A DNA stretch of 8,921 nucleotides, from contig JAHJXP010000284.1 of the NCBI GenBank assembly GCA_018827585.1, positions 1-8,921 on the forward strand, read 5' to 3'. Position numbers and translations under genes: made by a program. This DNA comes from Pseudomonadota bacterium. Its GTDB lineage: Bacteria > Desulfobacterota > Syntrophia > Syntrophales > UBA5619. Below are positions 1 through 6,181 of the stretch, piece after piece. The notes beneath the pieces are model-generated. The model was not told the origin of the DNA, ran no database searches, and was given only the letters and a program-made list of their open reading frames with translations. Each line of letters begins with the position of its first letter. The first letter of the stretch is position 1.

Positions 1-1629
1 AGGATCGGCGTTTTTGTCTGCCACTGCGGCATCAATATCGGCGGGGTGGTGAACGTTCCGGCGGTCAAGGAGTATGCAAGCGCCCTGCCCAATGTGGTCC
101 ATGTGGATGAGAATCTCTACACCTGCTCCCAGGATACGCAGGAAAAGATCAAAAACGCCGTGAAGGAACACGGCTTGAACCGCGTGATCGTGGCTTCCTG
201 CTCTCCCCGGACGCATGAGCCCATGTTCCGCGAGACGATCAGAGAAGCGGGTTTGAACAAGTTTCTCTTCGAGATGGCCAATATCCGCGACCAGTGTTCC
301 TGGGTGCACATGCGCCGGAAGGCGGAAGCGACGGAAAAGGCGAAATTGCTCGTCCGTATGGCCGTGGCCAATGCCCGCTTGAACCGATCCCTATATGAAA
401 CGGAAGTGCCCGTCGTGCAGCGCGGTCTTGTTATCGGCGGTGGTGTGGCCGGCATGACCGCGGCTCTCCGTCTTGCCGAACAGGGGTTTGAGGTCTTTCT
501 TGTGGAAGAGGAGGACCGGCTGGGAGGTAATCTCCTTAATCTCCATTATACTATTGAGGGAGGGGATGTGCAGGCCTTTCTCCGGGACCTGATTGACAGG
601 GTATCCAATTCCTCGATCCATCTCCTGCTCAACAGTCTGGTCGTGGATTTTAGCGGTGTCAGGGGAAATTTTACCACCGGCGTCATGACGGCGCCCGCCA
701 TGGTTCATCAGAAGATTCAACACGGCATAACCATTCTGGCCACAGGCGCCGAGGAGGAGAAACCCGATGGATACCTCTACGGCGAAGATGTGCGTGTTCT
801 GACACAACTGGAGCTGGAAGACCGTCTCTATAAAGCGGGTGATAAAGGTTCCTGGGGACAGATTTCAAATCTGTCCCCAGAAGTCGTGAAAGAGGTGGTG
901 ATGATCCAGTGCGTGGGCTCGAGGAATGAGAAACACCCCTCGTGCAGCCGCACCTGCTGCGCCACGGCTGTAAAGAATGCCCTGAAGCTAAAAAAGCTCA
1001 ACCCCGCGATGAACATCCGCATCCTTTACCGCGATGTCCGCACTTACGGTTTTCTGGAGACGTACTACGCCCAGGCCCGCAGGGAGGGGATCATCTTCGT
1101 CCGGTACGATCCCGAAGAGAGTCCCGAGGTAAAAAAAGAAGGGGAAACCCTCATGATTTCCTTCGAGGATAAAATATTAAAGGAAAGGATGACGCTAAGA
1201 CCCGATCTGATCGTTCTTTCATCGGCGTCCATTCCCAGGGAAAACAAGGAGCTGGCCAATTTGTTGAAGGTCCCGCGCACCGCCGAGGGCTTTTTCCTGG
1301 AGGCGCATATGAAGCTTCGTCCCGTGGACTTTGCCTCCGACGGCATCTATGTTGCGGGATCCGGCCATGCACCGAAATTGATCGGCGAAAGTATTTCTCA
1401 GGCCTATGCCGCCGTGGCGAGGGCCTGCACCATCCTTTCCAAAGAGAATCTTCTTGTGGGCGGCATAGTTGCCGTTGTGGAGGGAGAGCGCTGCGCCGCT
1501 TGCCTGACCTGTGTCCGCGTATGTCCCTATGAGGTGCCGGTGGTGAATGTGAAGGGCGAGGCGGAGATAGACATCATTAAATGCAAGGGATGCGGCACCT
1601 GTGCGGCGGAGTGTCCTGCCGGGCGATAG
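1..1629 (+). CDS. hdrA: HdrA-like FAD/iron-sulfur subunit (5' partial, frameshifted near 3' end)
   Basis: Heterodisulfide reductase subunit A homologue, a soluble flavoprotein that bifurcates or confurcates electrons in Hdr-type complexes. The frame is open from base 1, so the start lies upstream. Using window residue numbers: the N-terminal Cys-rich domain shows VCHCG (6-10), a TCS motif, ASCSPR and RDQCSW; the FAD Rossmann motif GGGVAG is at 146-151; the HdrA signature Cys are in CVGSR (304) and at 315, 319 and 320; two C-terminal 4Fe-4S ferredoxin motifs have Cys at 498/501/504/508 and 528/531/534/538. The stop at 1627-1629 comes four codons after the last cluster Cys, and the usual C-terminal tail is found in another frame (see next entry). 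A palindrome encodes about ten residues (SWGQISNLSP region, 284-293) just before CVGSR. The neighbours mvhD-metV-metF point to a role in an electron-bifurcating methylene-THF reductase. Identity is very secure; the physiological partner is inferred. Confidence 0.93.
   Translation, partial: RIGVFVCHCGINIGGVVNVPAVKEYASALPNVVHVDENLYTCSQDTQEKIKNAVKEHGLNRVIVASCSPRTHEPMFRETIREAGLNKFLFEMANIRDQCSWVHMRRKAEATEKAKLLVRMAVANARLNRSLYETEVPVVQRGLVIGGGVAGMTAALRLAEQGFEVFLVEEEDRLGGNLLNLHYTIEGGDVQAFLRDLIDRVSNSSIHLLLNSLVVDFSGVRGNFTTGVMTAPAMVHQKIQHGITILATGAEEEKPDGYLYGEDVRVLTQLELEDRLYKAGDKGSWGQISNLSPEVVKEVVMIQCVGSRNEKHPSCSRTCCATAVKNALKLKKLNPAMNIRILYRDVRTYGFLETYYAQARREGIIFVRYDPEESPEVKKEGETLMISFEDKILKERMTLRPDLIVLSSASIPRENKELANLLKVPRTAEGFFLEAHMKLRPVDFASDGIYVAGSGHAPKLIGESISQAYAAVARACTILSKENLLVGGIVAVVEGERCAACLTCVRVCPYEVPVVNVKGEAEIDIIKCKGCGTCAAECPAGR
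852..880. repeat. Perfect 29-bp palindrome inside hdrA
   Basis: The arms CTGGGGACAGATTT (852-865) and AAATCTGTCCCCAG (867-880) are exact reverse complements around a single C. The unit resembles GGGGACAGATTT-type palindromes that I recall as interspersed repeats near REP-associated tyrosine transposases in many bacteria; that likeness is from memory. It is translated in frame as part of HdrA, in a variable stretch before the conserved CVGSR motif. No second copy is evident in the window. Confidence 0.8.
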
Positions 1630-1691
1630 ACCTGATGCATTTTACGACAGGCCAGTTGGAGGCGAAGGTTGGAGCACTGGCGGGGGGATGA
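1623..1691 (+). pseudogene. hdrA: Out-of-frame C-terminal tail of hdrA
   Basis: Reading from 1623 in the -1 frame relative to hdrA gives 22 codons, AIDLMHFTTGQLEAKVGALA then GG, ending in TGA at 1689-1691. Joined to the upstream CPAG this gives CPAGAIDLMHFT, the expected family ending after the last 4Fe-4S motif. One missing G in the GGG run at 1621-1623 explains the break. All cofactor Cys lie upstream, so the shortened protein might still bind its clusters. Either a base-calling or assembly error in a G run or a real mutation would explain it; no standard slippery heptamer for programmed frameshifting is visible. Confidence 0.8.
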
Positions 1692-1692
1692 G

Positions 1693-1735
1693 GGGTGAAG
1701 GGTGAAGAGGACGCAGGGGCACGGCGTGCCGAGCC
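1693..1735. repeat. G-rich spacer with tandem GGGTGAA and REP-like hairpin
   Basis: The spacer between hdrA and mvhD contains two tandem copies of GGGTGAA (1693-1706). These are followed by a small hairpin, GGCAC (1718-1722) / GTGCC (1726-1730) with loop GGC. Pairing can be extended by GG/CC (1716-1717 with 1734-1735) across a 3-nt bulge. It looks like a decayed interspersed palindrome and not a terminator, because no T run follows and the operon continues. Confidence 0.45.
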
Positions 1736-1761
1736 CGTAGAAGGTTGAGGTAAAAAAGGTT

Positions 1762-2202
1762 ATGTCAGATAGAGCAGCTAACGGTTTTGAGCCGGAGATT
1801 ATCGCATTTTGTTGTGAGCATTGAGCGTACAGCGCTGCGGACCTGGCAGGTTCGATGAGATTGAGTTATCCCAGTAATGTGAAGGTGGTAAAGGTTCCCT
1901 GCACTGGCCGGGTGGATGTTCTGCTGATTCTGCGCGCCTTCGAGAGCGGGGTTGACGGGGTTTACGTGGCCGGATGCCTGGAGGGCGAGTGTCATTTCCT
2001 GCGCGGCAATCTGCGGGCGAGGCGGCGGGTCGAATATGTGAAAGGCCTGCTGGAAGAGGTGGGTTTGGGGGGCGACAGGCTGGAGATGTTCAACATGAGT
2101 GCATCTCAGGGCCAGCGTTTTGCACAATTTGCGCAGGAGATGACGGAGCGGATTCGGTTGCTCGGACCGTTGCCGGTAAGAAAGGCGCCGGGCAATGGGT
2201 GA
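1762..2202 (+). CDS. mvhD: MvhD-family electron-transfer subunit, selenoprotein (UGA at 1822-1824 read as Sec)
   Basis: Small Fe-S protein of the MvhD/FlpD/VhuD family, which carries electrons between a partner enzyme and HdrA. Starting at ATG 1762 (GAGGT at 1747-1751, 10-nt spacing), the reading is MSDRAANGFEPEIIAFCCEH, then TGA, then AYSAADLAGSMRLSYPSN. The family has FxCxxC(S/A)YxxADLAG here, so the UGA falls exactly on a conserved cluster Cys and is best read as Sec21. Downstream conserved features stay in frame: VPCTGRVD (Cys47) and GCLEGECHF (Cys72, Cys77). Total length is 146 residues, normal for the family. A caller ignoring Sec would start at ATG 1855 and lose the first 31 residues, including the CxxU motif. 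Sec versions of this subunit (VhuD) are known from methanogens. It lies 70 bp after the restored hdrA end and 60 bp before metV. Confidence 0.9.
1838..1854 (+). promoter_or_regulatory. Candidate bacterial SECIS hairpin for the mvhD UGA
   Basis: A 7-bp stem is formed by CGGACCT (1838-1844) and AGGTTCG (1848-1854), with one G-U pair and a three-base loop GGC. The loop begins 21 nt after the UGA. As I recall bacterial SECIS rules, the element lies directly downstream within the coding region, with the apical loop roughly 16-37 nt from the UGA and a G among its first two bases; this hairpin meets both. It is seen by eye only, with no folding energy calculated. SelB and the other Sec genes are not in the window. 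Confidence 0.65.
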
Positions 2203-2262
2203 TGGCTGACGGGTGGGTAAGGAAGTTGTGACCTATGACCGTATTTTAACGGAGGTTTTGTC

Positions 2263-2931
2263 ATGATAGTCGGCAATCGCAAGGATTTTGGCGAGATCCT
2301 GGAGAAACTGGGTCCCGCCCGGCGGGTGTTGGTGCTGGGGTGCAACGAGTGCGTGACGGTCTGCGGGGCCGGGGGAGAGCGCGAGGTGGGCGTTCTGGCC
2401 TCGGAGCTGCGCCTTTGCTGGAAGAAGGAAGGGGAGACCTTCGATGTCAAGGAGCACACCCTGGAGCGCCAGTGCGATTACGAGTATATCGATCAGATAC
2501 GCGGTTTTGTAAATGATTATGACGTGATCCTCTCCATGGCCTGCGGCGCCGGCGTTCAGTATGTGGCGGAGACTTATAAGACAAAGCTGGTTCTGCCCGC
2601 GGTCAATACGACCTTTCTCGGGGTGACGATCGAACAGGGCGTGTGGAGCGAGCGCTGCCAGGGATGCGGGGCCTGCATTCTGGATATGACGGCAGGCGTC
2701 TGTCCCATCGCCCGCTGTGCCAAGAGCCTGCTGAATGGTCCCTGCGGCGGTTCCTCGGGAGGCAAGTGCGAGATCGACAATGAGCTCGATTGCGCCTGGC
2801 AGCTGATCGTTGACCGGCTCAAGGAAGCGGGGAGGATGGACCGTTACGAGGAGATATTGCCTGTGAAGGATTGGCGGACCGGTCGCGACGGCGGTCCGCG
2901 CCGGAGGGTTAGGGAGGACATGAGGCTGTGA
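2263..2931 (+). CDS. metV: MetV, Cys-rich methylene-THF reductase partner (MTHFR C-terminal-like domain)
   Basis: Partner subunit of the acetogen-type methylene-THF reductase; in Moorella MetV binds MetF and links it to HdrABC-MvhD. The 222-residue protein has an N-terminal GCNECVTVC motif (Cys27, 30, 34), Cys71 and Cys94. A C-terminal Cys cluster follows (132, 135, 138, 147, 152, 161, 169), with CQGCGAC resembling a 4Fe-4S binding pattern and the family hallmark NGPCGG at 158-163. The start ATG 2263 has GGAGG at 2251-2255, 7 nt away. Its stop overlaps the metF start by four bases (GTGA), so the two are translationally coupled. The family is clear; which cysteines bind Fe-S and which might bind zinc cannot be told from sequence alone. 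Confidence 0.9.
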   Translation: MIVGNRKDFGEILEKLGPARRVLVLGCNECVTVCGAGGEREVGVLASELRLCWKKEGETFDVKEHTLERQCDYEYIDQIRGFVNDYDVILSMACGAGVQYVAETYKTKLVLPAVNTTFLGVTIEQGVWSERCQGCGACILDMTAGVCPIARCAKSLLNGPCGGSSGGKCEIDNELDCAWQLIVDRLKEAGRMDRYEEILPVKDWRTGRDGGPRRRVREDMRL

Positions 2932-3866
2932 AGACGAATTCCGGGATAGAGAGGATATTGGCGGGCGGGGGATTTGTTGTGACGTCGGAGTGCGGGCCGC
3001 CGCGTGGGGCGGATGCGGAGGTGATCCGGAGGAAGGGGGAGTTGCTGCGGGGTGTGGTAGACGGGGTGAATGTGACGGACAATCAGACCTCGGTGGTTCG
3101 GATGTCGTCTCTTTCGGCGTGTGTGATATTGAAGGGGATGGGGTTAGAGCCGATATTGCAGATGGTATGCCGGGACCGGAACCGGATAGCCTTGCAGAGC
3201 GACATATTGGGGGCGGCGGCTTTGGGGATAAACAACGTTCTTTGTTTGTCTGGGGATCATCAGAAGTTTGGGGATCATCCGCAGGGGAAGAACGTCTACG
3301 ACATGGATTCGGTGCAGTTGATTCAGGTGGTTTGCCGGATGCGAGACGAGGGGAGGTTTTTGGGGGGCGAGGAGGTGAAGGGGAGGCCGGTGATGTTTGT
3401 GGGTGCGGCTGAGAATCCGTTTGCGGATCCGTTTGAGATCAGGGCGCTGCGGTTGGGCAAGAAGGTGAAGGCGGGCTGTGAGTTTATTCAGACGCAGTGC
3501 ATTTACAATATAGAGCGGTTTTCCCGGTGGATGGAGATGGTATGCGAGAGGGGTTTGCATGAGAGGTGCGCGGTATTGGCGGGGGTGACGCCGTTCAAGT
3601 CTGCGGGGATGGCCAATTACATGAAGAAGAATGTTCCGGGGATGGATGTTCCGGAGGAGATGATCGCGCGGATGAAGGGGGTTCCGAAGGAGCGGCAGGC
3701 GGAGGAGGGGATCAGGATCTGCGTGGAGACGATTCAGCGGGTGCGGGAGATTCCGGGGGTTCGGGGTATCCACGTCATGGCGATCGAGTGGGAGGAGAAG
3801 GTGGCCGAGATCGTCAAGGCCGCCGGACTGCTGCCCAGACCGGAAACACGGGTAGGAGGCCATTGA
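2928..3866 (+). CDS. metF: Methylenetetrahydrofolate reductase, MetF
   Basis: FAD-dependent reductase interconverting 5,10-methylene-THF and 5-methyl-THF. The 312-residue TIM barrel shows TSECGPPRG, with Glu21 at the place of the catalytic Glu of E. coli MetF; VNVTDNQ near 47-53; LSGDH, with Asp110 matching the folate/flavin-binding Asp; and FIQTQ at 186-190, matching the family Gln motif. GTG 2928 is chosen because AGGGAGGA (2911-2918) lies about 9 nt upstream and the frame overlaps the metV stop by 4 nt. With MetV, HdrA and MvhD adjacent, it is probably the acetogen type that takes electrons through partner subunits and not the stand-alone NADH enzyme. The coding strand is unusually rich in G over C (for example 34 G and 8 C in 3001-3060). 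Confidence 0.93.
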   Translation: MKTNSGIERILAGGGFVVTSECGPPRGADAEVIRRKGELLRGVVDGVNVTDNQTSVVRMSSLSACVILKGMGLEPILQMVCRDRNRIALQSDILGAAALGINNVLCLSGDHQKFGDHPQGKNVYDMDSVQLIQVVCRMRDEGRFLGGEEVKGRPVMFVGAAENPFADPFEIRALRLGKKVKAGCEFIQTQCIYNIERFSRWMEMVCERGLHERCAVLAGVTPFKSAGMANYMKKNVPGMDVPEEMIARMKGVPKERQAEEGIRICVETIQRVREIPGVRGIHVMAIEWEEKVAEIVKAAGLLPRPETRVGGH

Positions 3867-4136
3867 GAAGCGGATAGCGGGTCTGGTAAAGCCCGCAGGC
3901 CGATGCCCGGCAGGAAAAATGGACGCAAATCATTGACGCAAATCCGCCGCTGTGATATTGCGCGTGGCAGAGGAAGCGGCGCCGGAAATATCCCGTCGCG
4001 ACGGCAGAGAAAGACCCGCGCTGTCGGCCGGGCGGCTCATCGGGTAACTTGGGCGTGGAATCAGTGAGTTTGGGCGGGACGGATTTATTCACAGGGTGCA
4101 TGTAGCAATAATCAACGCTGAATAGGAGGTATCGCA
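3867..4136 (+). other. Intergenic leader between metF and the fhs fragment
   Basis: There is no coding sequence here that I can support. It contains a hairpin GCGGG (3877-3881) / CCCGC (3892-3896), a direct repeat GACGCAAATC at 3922-3931 and 3935-3944, a 12-bp palindrome CCGTCGCGACGG (3993-4004), and a distant pair ACCCG (4014-4018) / CGGGT (4041-4045). The repeated short pairings suggest a structured 5' leader RNA for the fhs-folD-acsE genes, but I cannot match it to a known riboswitch class. No convincing promoter is visible. Confidence 0.35.
4124..4129 (+). promoter_or_regulatory. Strong RBS in front of the fhs fragment
   Basis: AGGAGG sits 7 nt before ATG 4137. Such a strong site in front of a 28-codon frame shows that this was the start of a real gene. 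Confidence 0.65.
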
Positions 4137-4223
4137 ATGTTCAAGATCACGGATCTGGATCCAACGAAATTGCAGGACTGGCAGGTATCTACTTTATTGG
4201 ACTCCATATATATGCTAAGCTAA
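4137..4223 (+). pseudogene. fhs: 5' relic of a broken fhs gene
   Basis: From ATG 4137 the frame reads MFKITDLDPTKLQDWQ and then diverges, ending at TAA 4221-4223 (28 codons). The segment DPTKLQDWQ lines up with DPRKLADWQ at residues 13-21 of the intact Fhs downstream, which is also the typical N-terminus of this Fhs subtype. Homology stops at about 4184, where the sequence turns AT-rich. The best reading is that an earlier fhs began here and was cut off when the present fhs with its own leader arrived. Alternatives are a partial tandem duplication or a short translated leader peptide; the Fhs likeness argues against an unrelated leader peptide. Confidence 0.7.
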
Positions 4224-4374
4224 AAGTAAGGTGCATGAGTAGTTACGAAAAGCATTTTCAGAGAAAGGGGTGATTCTTTGATCTAAGGCTAAAATCGTTT
4301 GGTATTTTAGTGAGTTAGTATCTGTTAAGGAAAAGTTTTTAAACAATTTTGAAAAGAAAGGGGGAGTAAAAAAC
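4186..4374 (+). other. AT-rich segment between fhs relic and intact fhs
   Basis: About 190 bases at roughly one third G+C (20/60, 21/60 and 17/60 in the three lines 4201-4380), against about 58% in a sampled folD line. It begins where Fhs likeness ends and finishes with the fhs RBS. I see no coding sequence, transposase end or clear terminal inverted repeat. It is probably the upstream region carried in with the intact fhs. Promoter-like TTGGAC (4197) and TATGCT (4211) are present but too closely spaced to call. Confidence 0.6.
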
Positions 4375-6162
4375 ATGAGTTTCGAAATTTCAAAAAAATA
4401 TAATGAGGCAGACCCAAGAAAGCTTGCAGATTGGCAGCTTGGAGATATCGCAGAAGAGAATATGCCCACTGTCGACCAGTGGCAGGATAGTTTGGGCCTT
4501 AAAAAGGATGAAATCATTCCCATGGGCAGGCTATGCAAACTCGATTTTATGAAGATTATGGAACGTCTGAAAAGTAAACCAGACGGGAAGTACATTGAGG
4601 TTACAGCTATCACCCCTACTCCATTTGGAGAAGGAAAGACGACAACTGCCATGGGTCTGATGGAAGGACTTGGAAAAAGAGGGAAGAATGTCGGTGGTTG
4701 TATCCGCCAGCCTTCAGGCGGCCCCACGATGAACATCAAGGGTACGGCTGCAGGAGGAGGAAAAGCCCTCCTCATTCCAATGACTGAATTTTCCCTCGGT
4801 CTTACTGGCGACATCAACGACATTACCAATGCCCACAACCTGGCAATGGTTGCCCTGAATGCCCGGATGCAACACGAACGAAATTACGACGATGCCGAAT
4901 TAGCCAAGCGTAAGCTCAAACGTCTGGACATTGACCCTACAAATATAGAGATGGGCTGGGTCATGGATTTCTGCGCCCAGGGTTTGCGAAATATTACTAT
5001 GGGTCTTGGGGGCAAGATGGATGGGTTTCTGATGCAATCCAGATTTGGGATTACAGTCAGTTCGGAGATCATGGCGATCCTTTCTATTGTCCGGGACTTG
5101 AAAGACCTGCGGGAGAGGCTGGGCAAGATTATTGTGGCCTATGATAAGAAGGGGAAACCGGTCACCACTACAGATCTTGAAGTGGCAGGCGCGATGTGCG
5201 CCTGGATGCGGAACACCATCAATCCCACATTGATGTCTACTATAGAATTCCAGCCCTGCATGGTGCATGCCGGCCCCTTTGCCAATATTGCGGTTGGTCA
5301 GTCCTCCATCATTGCAGATCGGATGGGTTTGAAGATGTTCGATCACCACGTCACCGAGAGCGGTTTTGCTGCGGATATCGGCTTTGAGAAGTTCTGGAAT
5401 GTGAAATGCCGGGTAAGCGGCCTCATTCCAAATGTTTCAATCCTGACGACGACGGTCAGAGCCCTTAAGATGCACGGCGGTGGACCTAGAGTCGCGGCAG
5501 GGGCGCCCATTCATGAAGACTACTCGAAGGAGAACTTAGGACTTCTGGAGAAAGGGATCCCCAATATGGAGCATCTCATCGGGGTGATAAAGAAATCAGG
5601 AATCAATCCCGTGGTCTGCATCAATGCCTTCCATGCGGATACCAAGGATGAAATTGCAATGGTACGAAAGTATGCGGAGCAGGCAGGTGCCCGCTGTGCG
5701 CTTTCGGAGCACTGGCTCAAAGGCGGAGACGGCGCCCTTGAGCTTGCCGATGTGGTCTTGGAGGCTTGCAAAGACAAAGTCGACCTCAAATTCCTCTATC
5801 CCCTTGAGATGCCACTGCGGCAGAGGGTTGAAACCATTGCCAGGGAGGTATACGGGGCCGCTGGTGTCTCCTGGACTCCGGAGGCCGAAGCCAAAGCCAA
5901 ACGGTTTGAGGCCGATCCCGTCATGAAGGATTTTAACACCATGATGGTCAAGACCCACCTGAGCCTGACACATGATCCAACTATCAAGGGAACGCCAAAA
6001 GGTTGGACACTTCCGGTTCGTGATGTCCTGGTCTTTGCAGGTGCGAAATTCCTTTGCCCGTGTACGGGTACGATCAGTCTGATGCCGGGAACCAGTTCTG
6101 ACCCAGCCTACAGAAGGGTCGATGTCGATGTGGAAACCGGCAAGGTGAAGGGACTTTTTTAG
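4375..6162 (+). CDS. fhs: Formate--tetrahydrofolate ligase (formyl-THF synthetase)
   Basis: Catalyses ATP + formate + THF to 10-formyl-THF (reversible), the formate-activating step of the methyl branch. The 595-residue protein has the P-loop PTPFGEGKTT (81-90), RQPSGGPTMNIKG (111-123), the AAGGGK stretch, LTGDIND (143-149), HAGPFANIA (298-306) and the RALKMHGG motif. It is longer than the roughly 560 residues of clostridial enzymes, and RQPSGGPTMN and NPTLMSTIEFQPCMVH differ from the clostridial pattern, marking a divergent subtype. Start ATG 4375 has GGGGGAG at 4360-4366, 8 nt away. G+C rises along the gene (22/60 in 4381-4440, 31/60 near 4921, 37-38/60 near 5461 and 5701), so the 5' part looks foreign. 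folD follows after 19 nt. Confidence 0.95.
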   Translation: MSFEISKKYNEADPRKLADWQLGDIAEENMPTVDQWQDSLGLKKDEIIPMGRLCKLDFMKIMERLKSKPDGKYIEVTAITPTPFGEGKTTTAMGLMEGLGKRGKNVGGCIRQPSGGPTMNIKGTAAGGGKALLIPMTEFSLGLTGDINDITNAHNLAMVALNARMQHERNYDDAELAKRKLKRLDIDPTNIEMGWVMDFCAQGLRNITMGLGGKMDGFLMQSRFGITVSSEIMAILSIVRDLKDLRERLGKIIVAYDKKGKPVTTTDLEVAGAMCAWMRNTINPTLMSTIEFQPCMVHAGPFANIAVGQSSIIADRMGLKMFDHHVTESGFAADIGFEKFWNVKCRVSGLIPNVSILTTTVRALKMHGGGPRVAAGAPIHEDYSKENLGLLEKGIPNMEHLIGVIKKSGINPVVCINAFHADTKDEIAMVRKYAEQAGARCALSEHWLKGGDGALELADVVLEACKDKVDLKFLYPLEMPLRQRVETIAREVYGAAGVSWTPEAEAKAKRFEADPVMKDFNTMMVKTHLSLTHDPTIKGTPKGWTLPVRDVLVFAGAKFLCPCTGTISLMPGTSSDPAYRRVDVDVETGKVKGLF

Positions 6163-6181
6163 GCGGAGGGGGGATTTTATT

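Noticed and set aside
1611..1632. Programmed -1 frameshift in hdrA
   Set aside because: There is no X XXY YYZ slippery heptamer at GCC GGG CGA TAG and no clear stimulatory structure; a lost G in a G run is simpler.
1855..2202. Short mvhD starting at ATG 1855
   Set aside because: It would lack the conserved N-terminal CxxC/U segment, has no proper RBS, and its start codon lies at the 3' edge of the SECIS-like hairpin. The Sec reading from 1762 explains all the conserved sequence.
3144..3863. 239-codon - strand open frame opposite metF
   Set aside because: It is explained by the strong G bias of metF, which removes antisense stops; the product is His/Pro/Leu-rich and featureless.
3920..3950. 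GEMM-type c-di-GMP or cobalamin riboswitch suggested by GACGCAAATC
   Set aside because: Only one short string is shared. The other conserved GEMM parts and a B12 box are missing, and the string occurs twice as a direct repeat.
3966..3980. Sigma-54 promoter (TGGCAG-N5-GCGGC)
   Set aside because: The -12 element lacks TTGC, so the match is too poor to call.
3975..4045. ZTP (pfl) riboswitch upstream of fhs
   Set aside because: GTCGCGAC (3995-4002) and GGCCGGGCGG (4026-4035) recall parts of the class, and fhs is a typical target, but the GGGGAG segment and the CCUGGGC core are not found.
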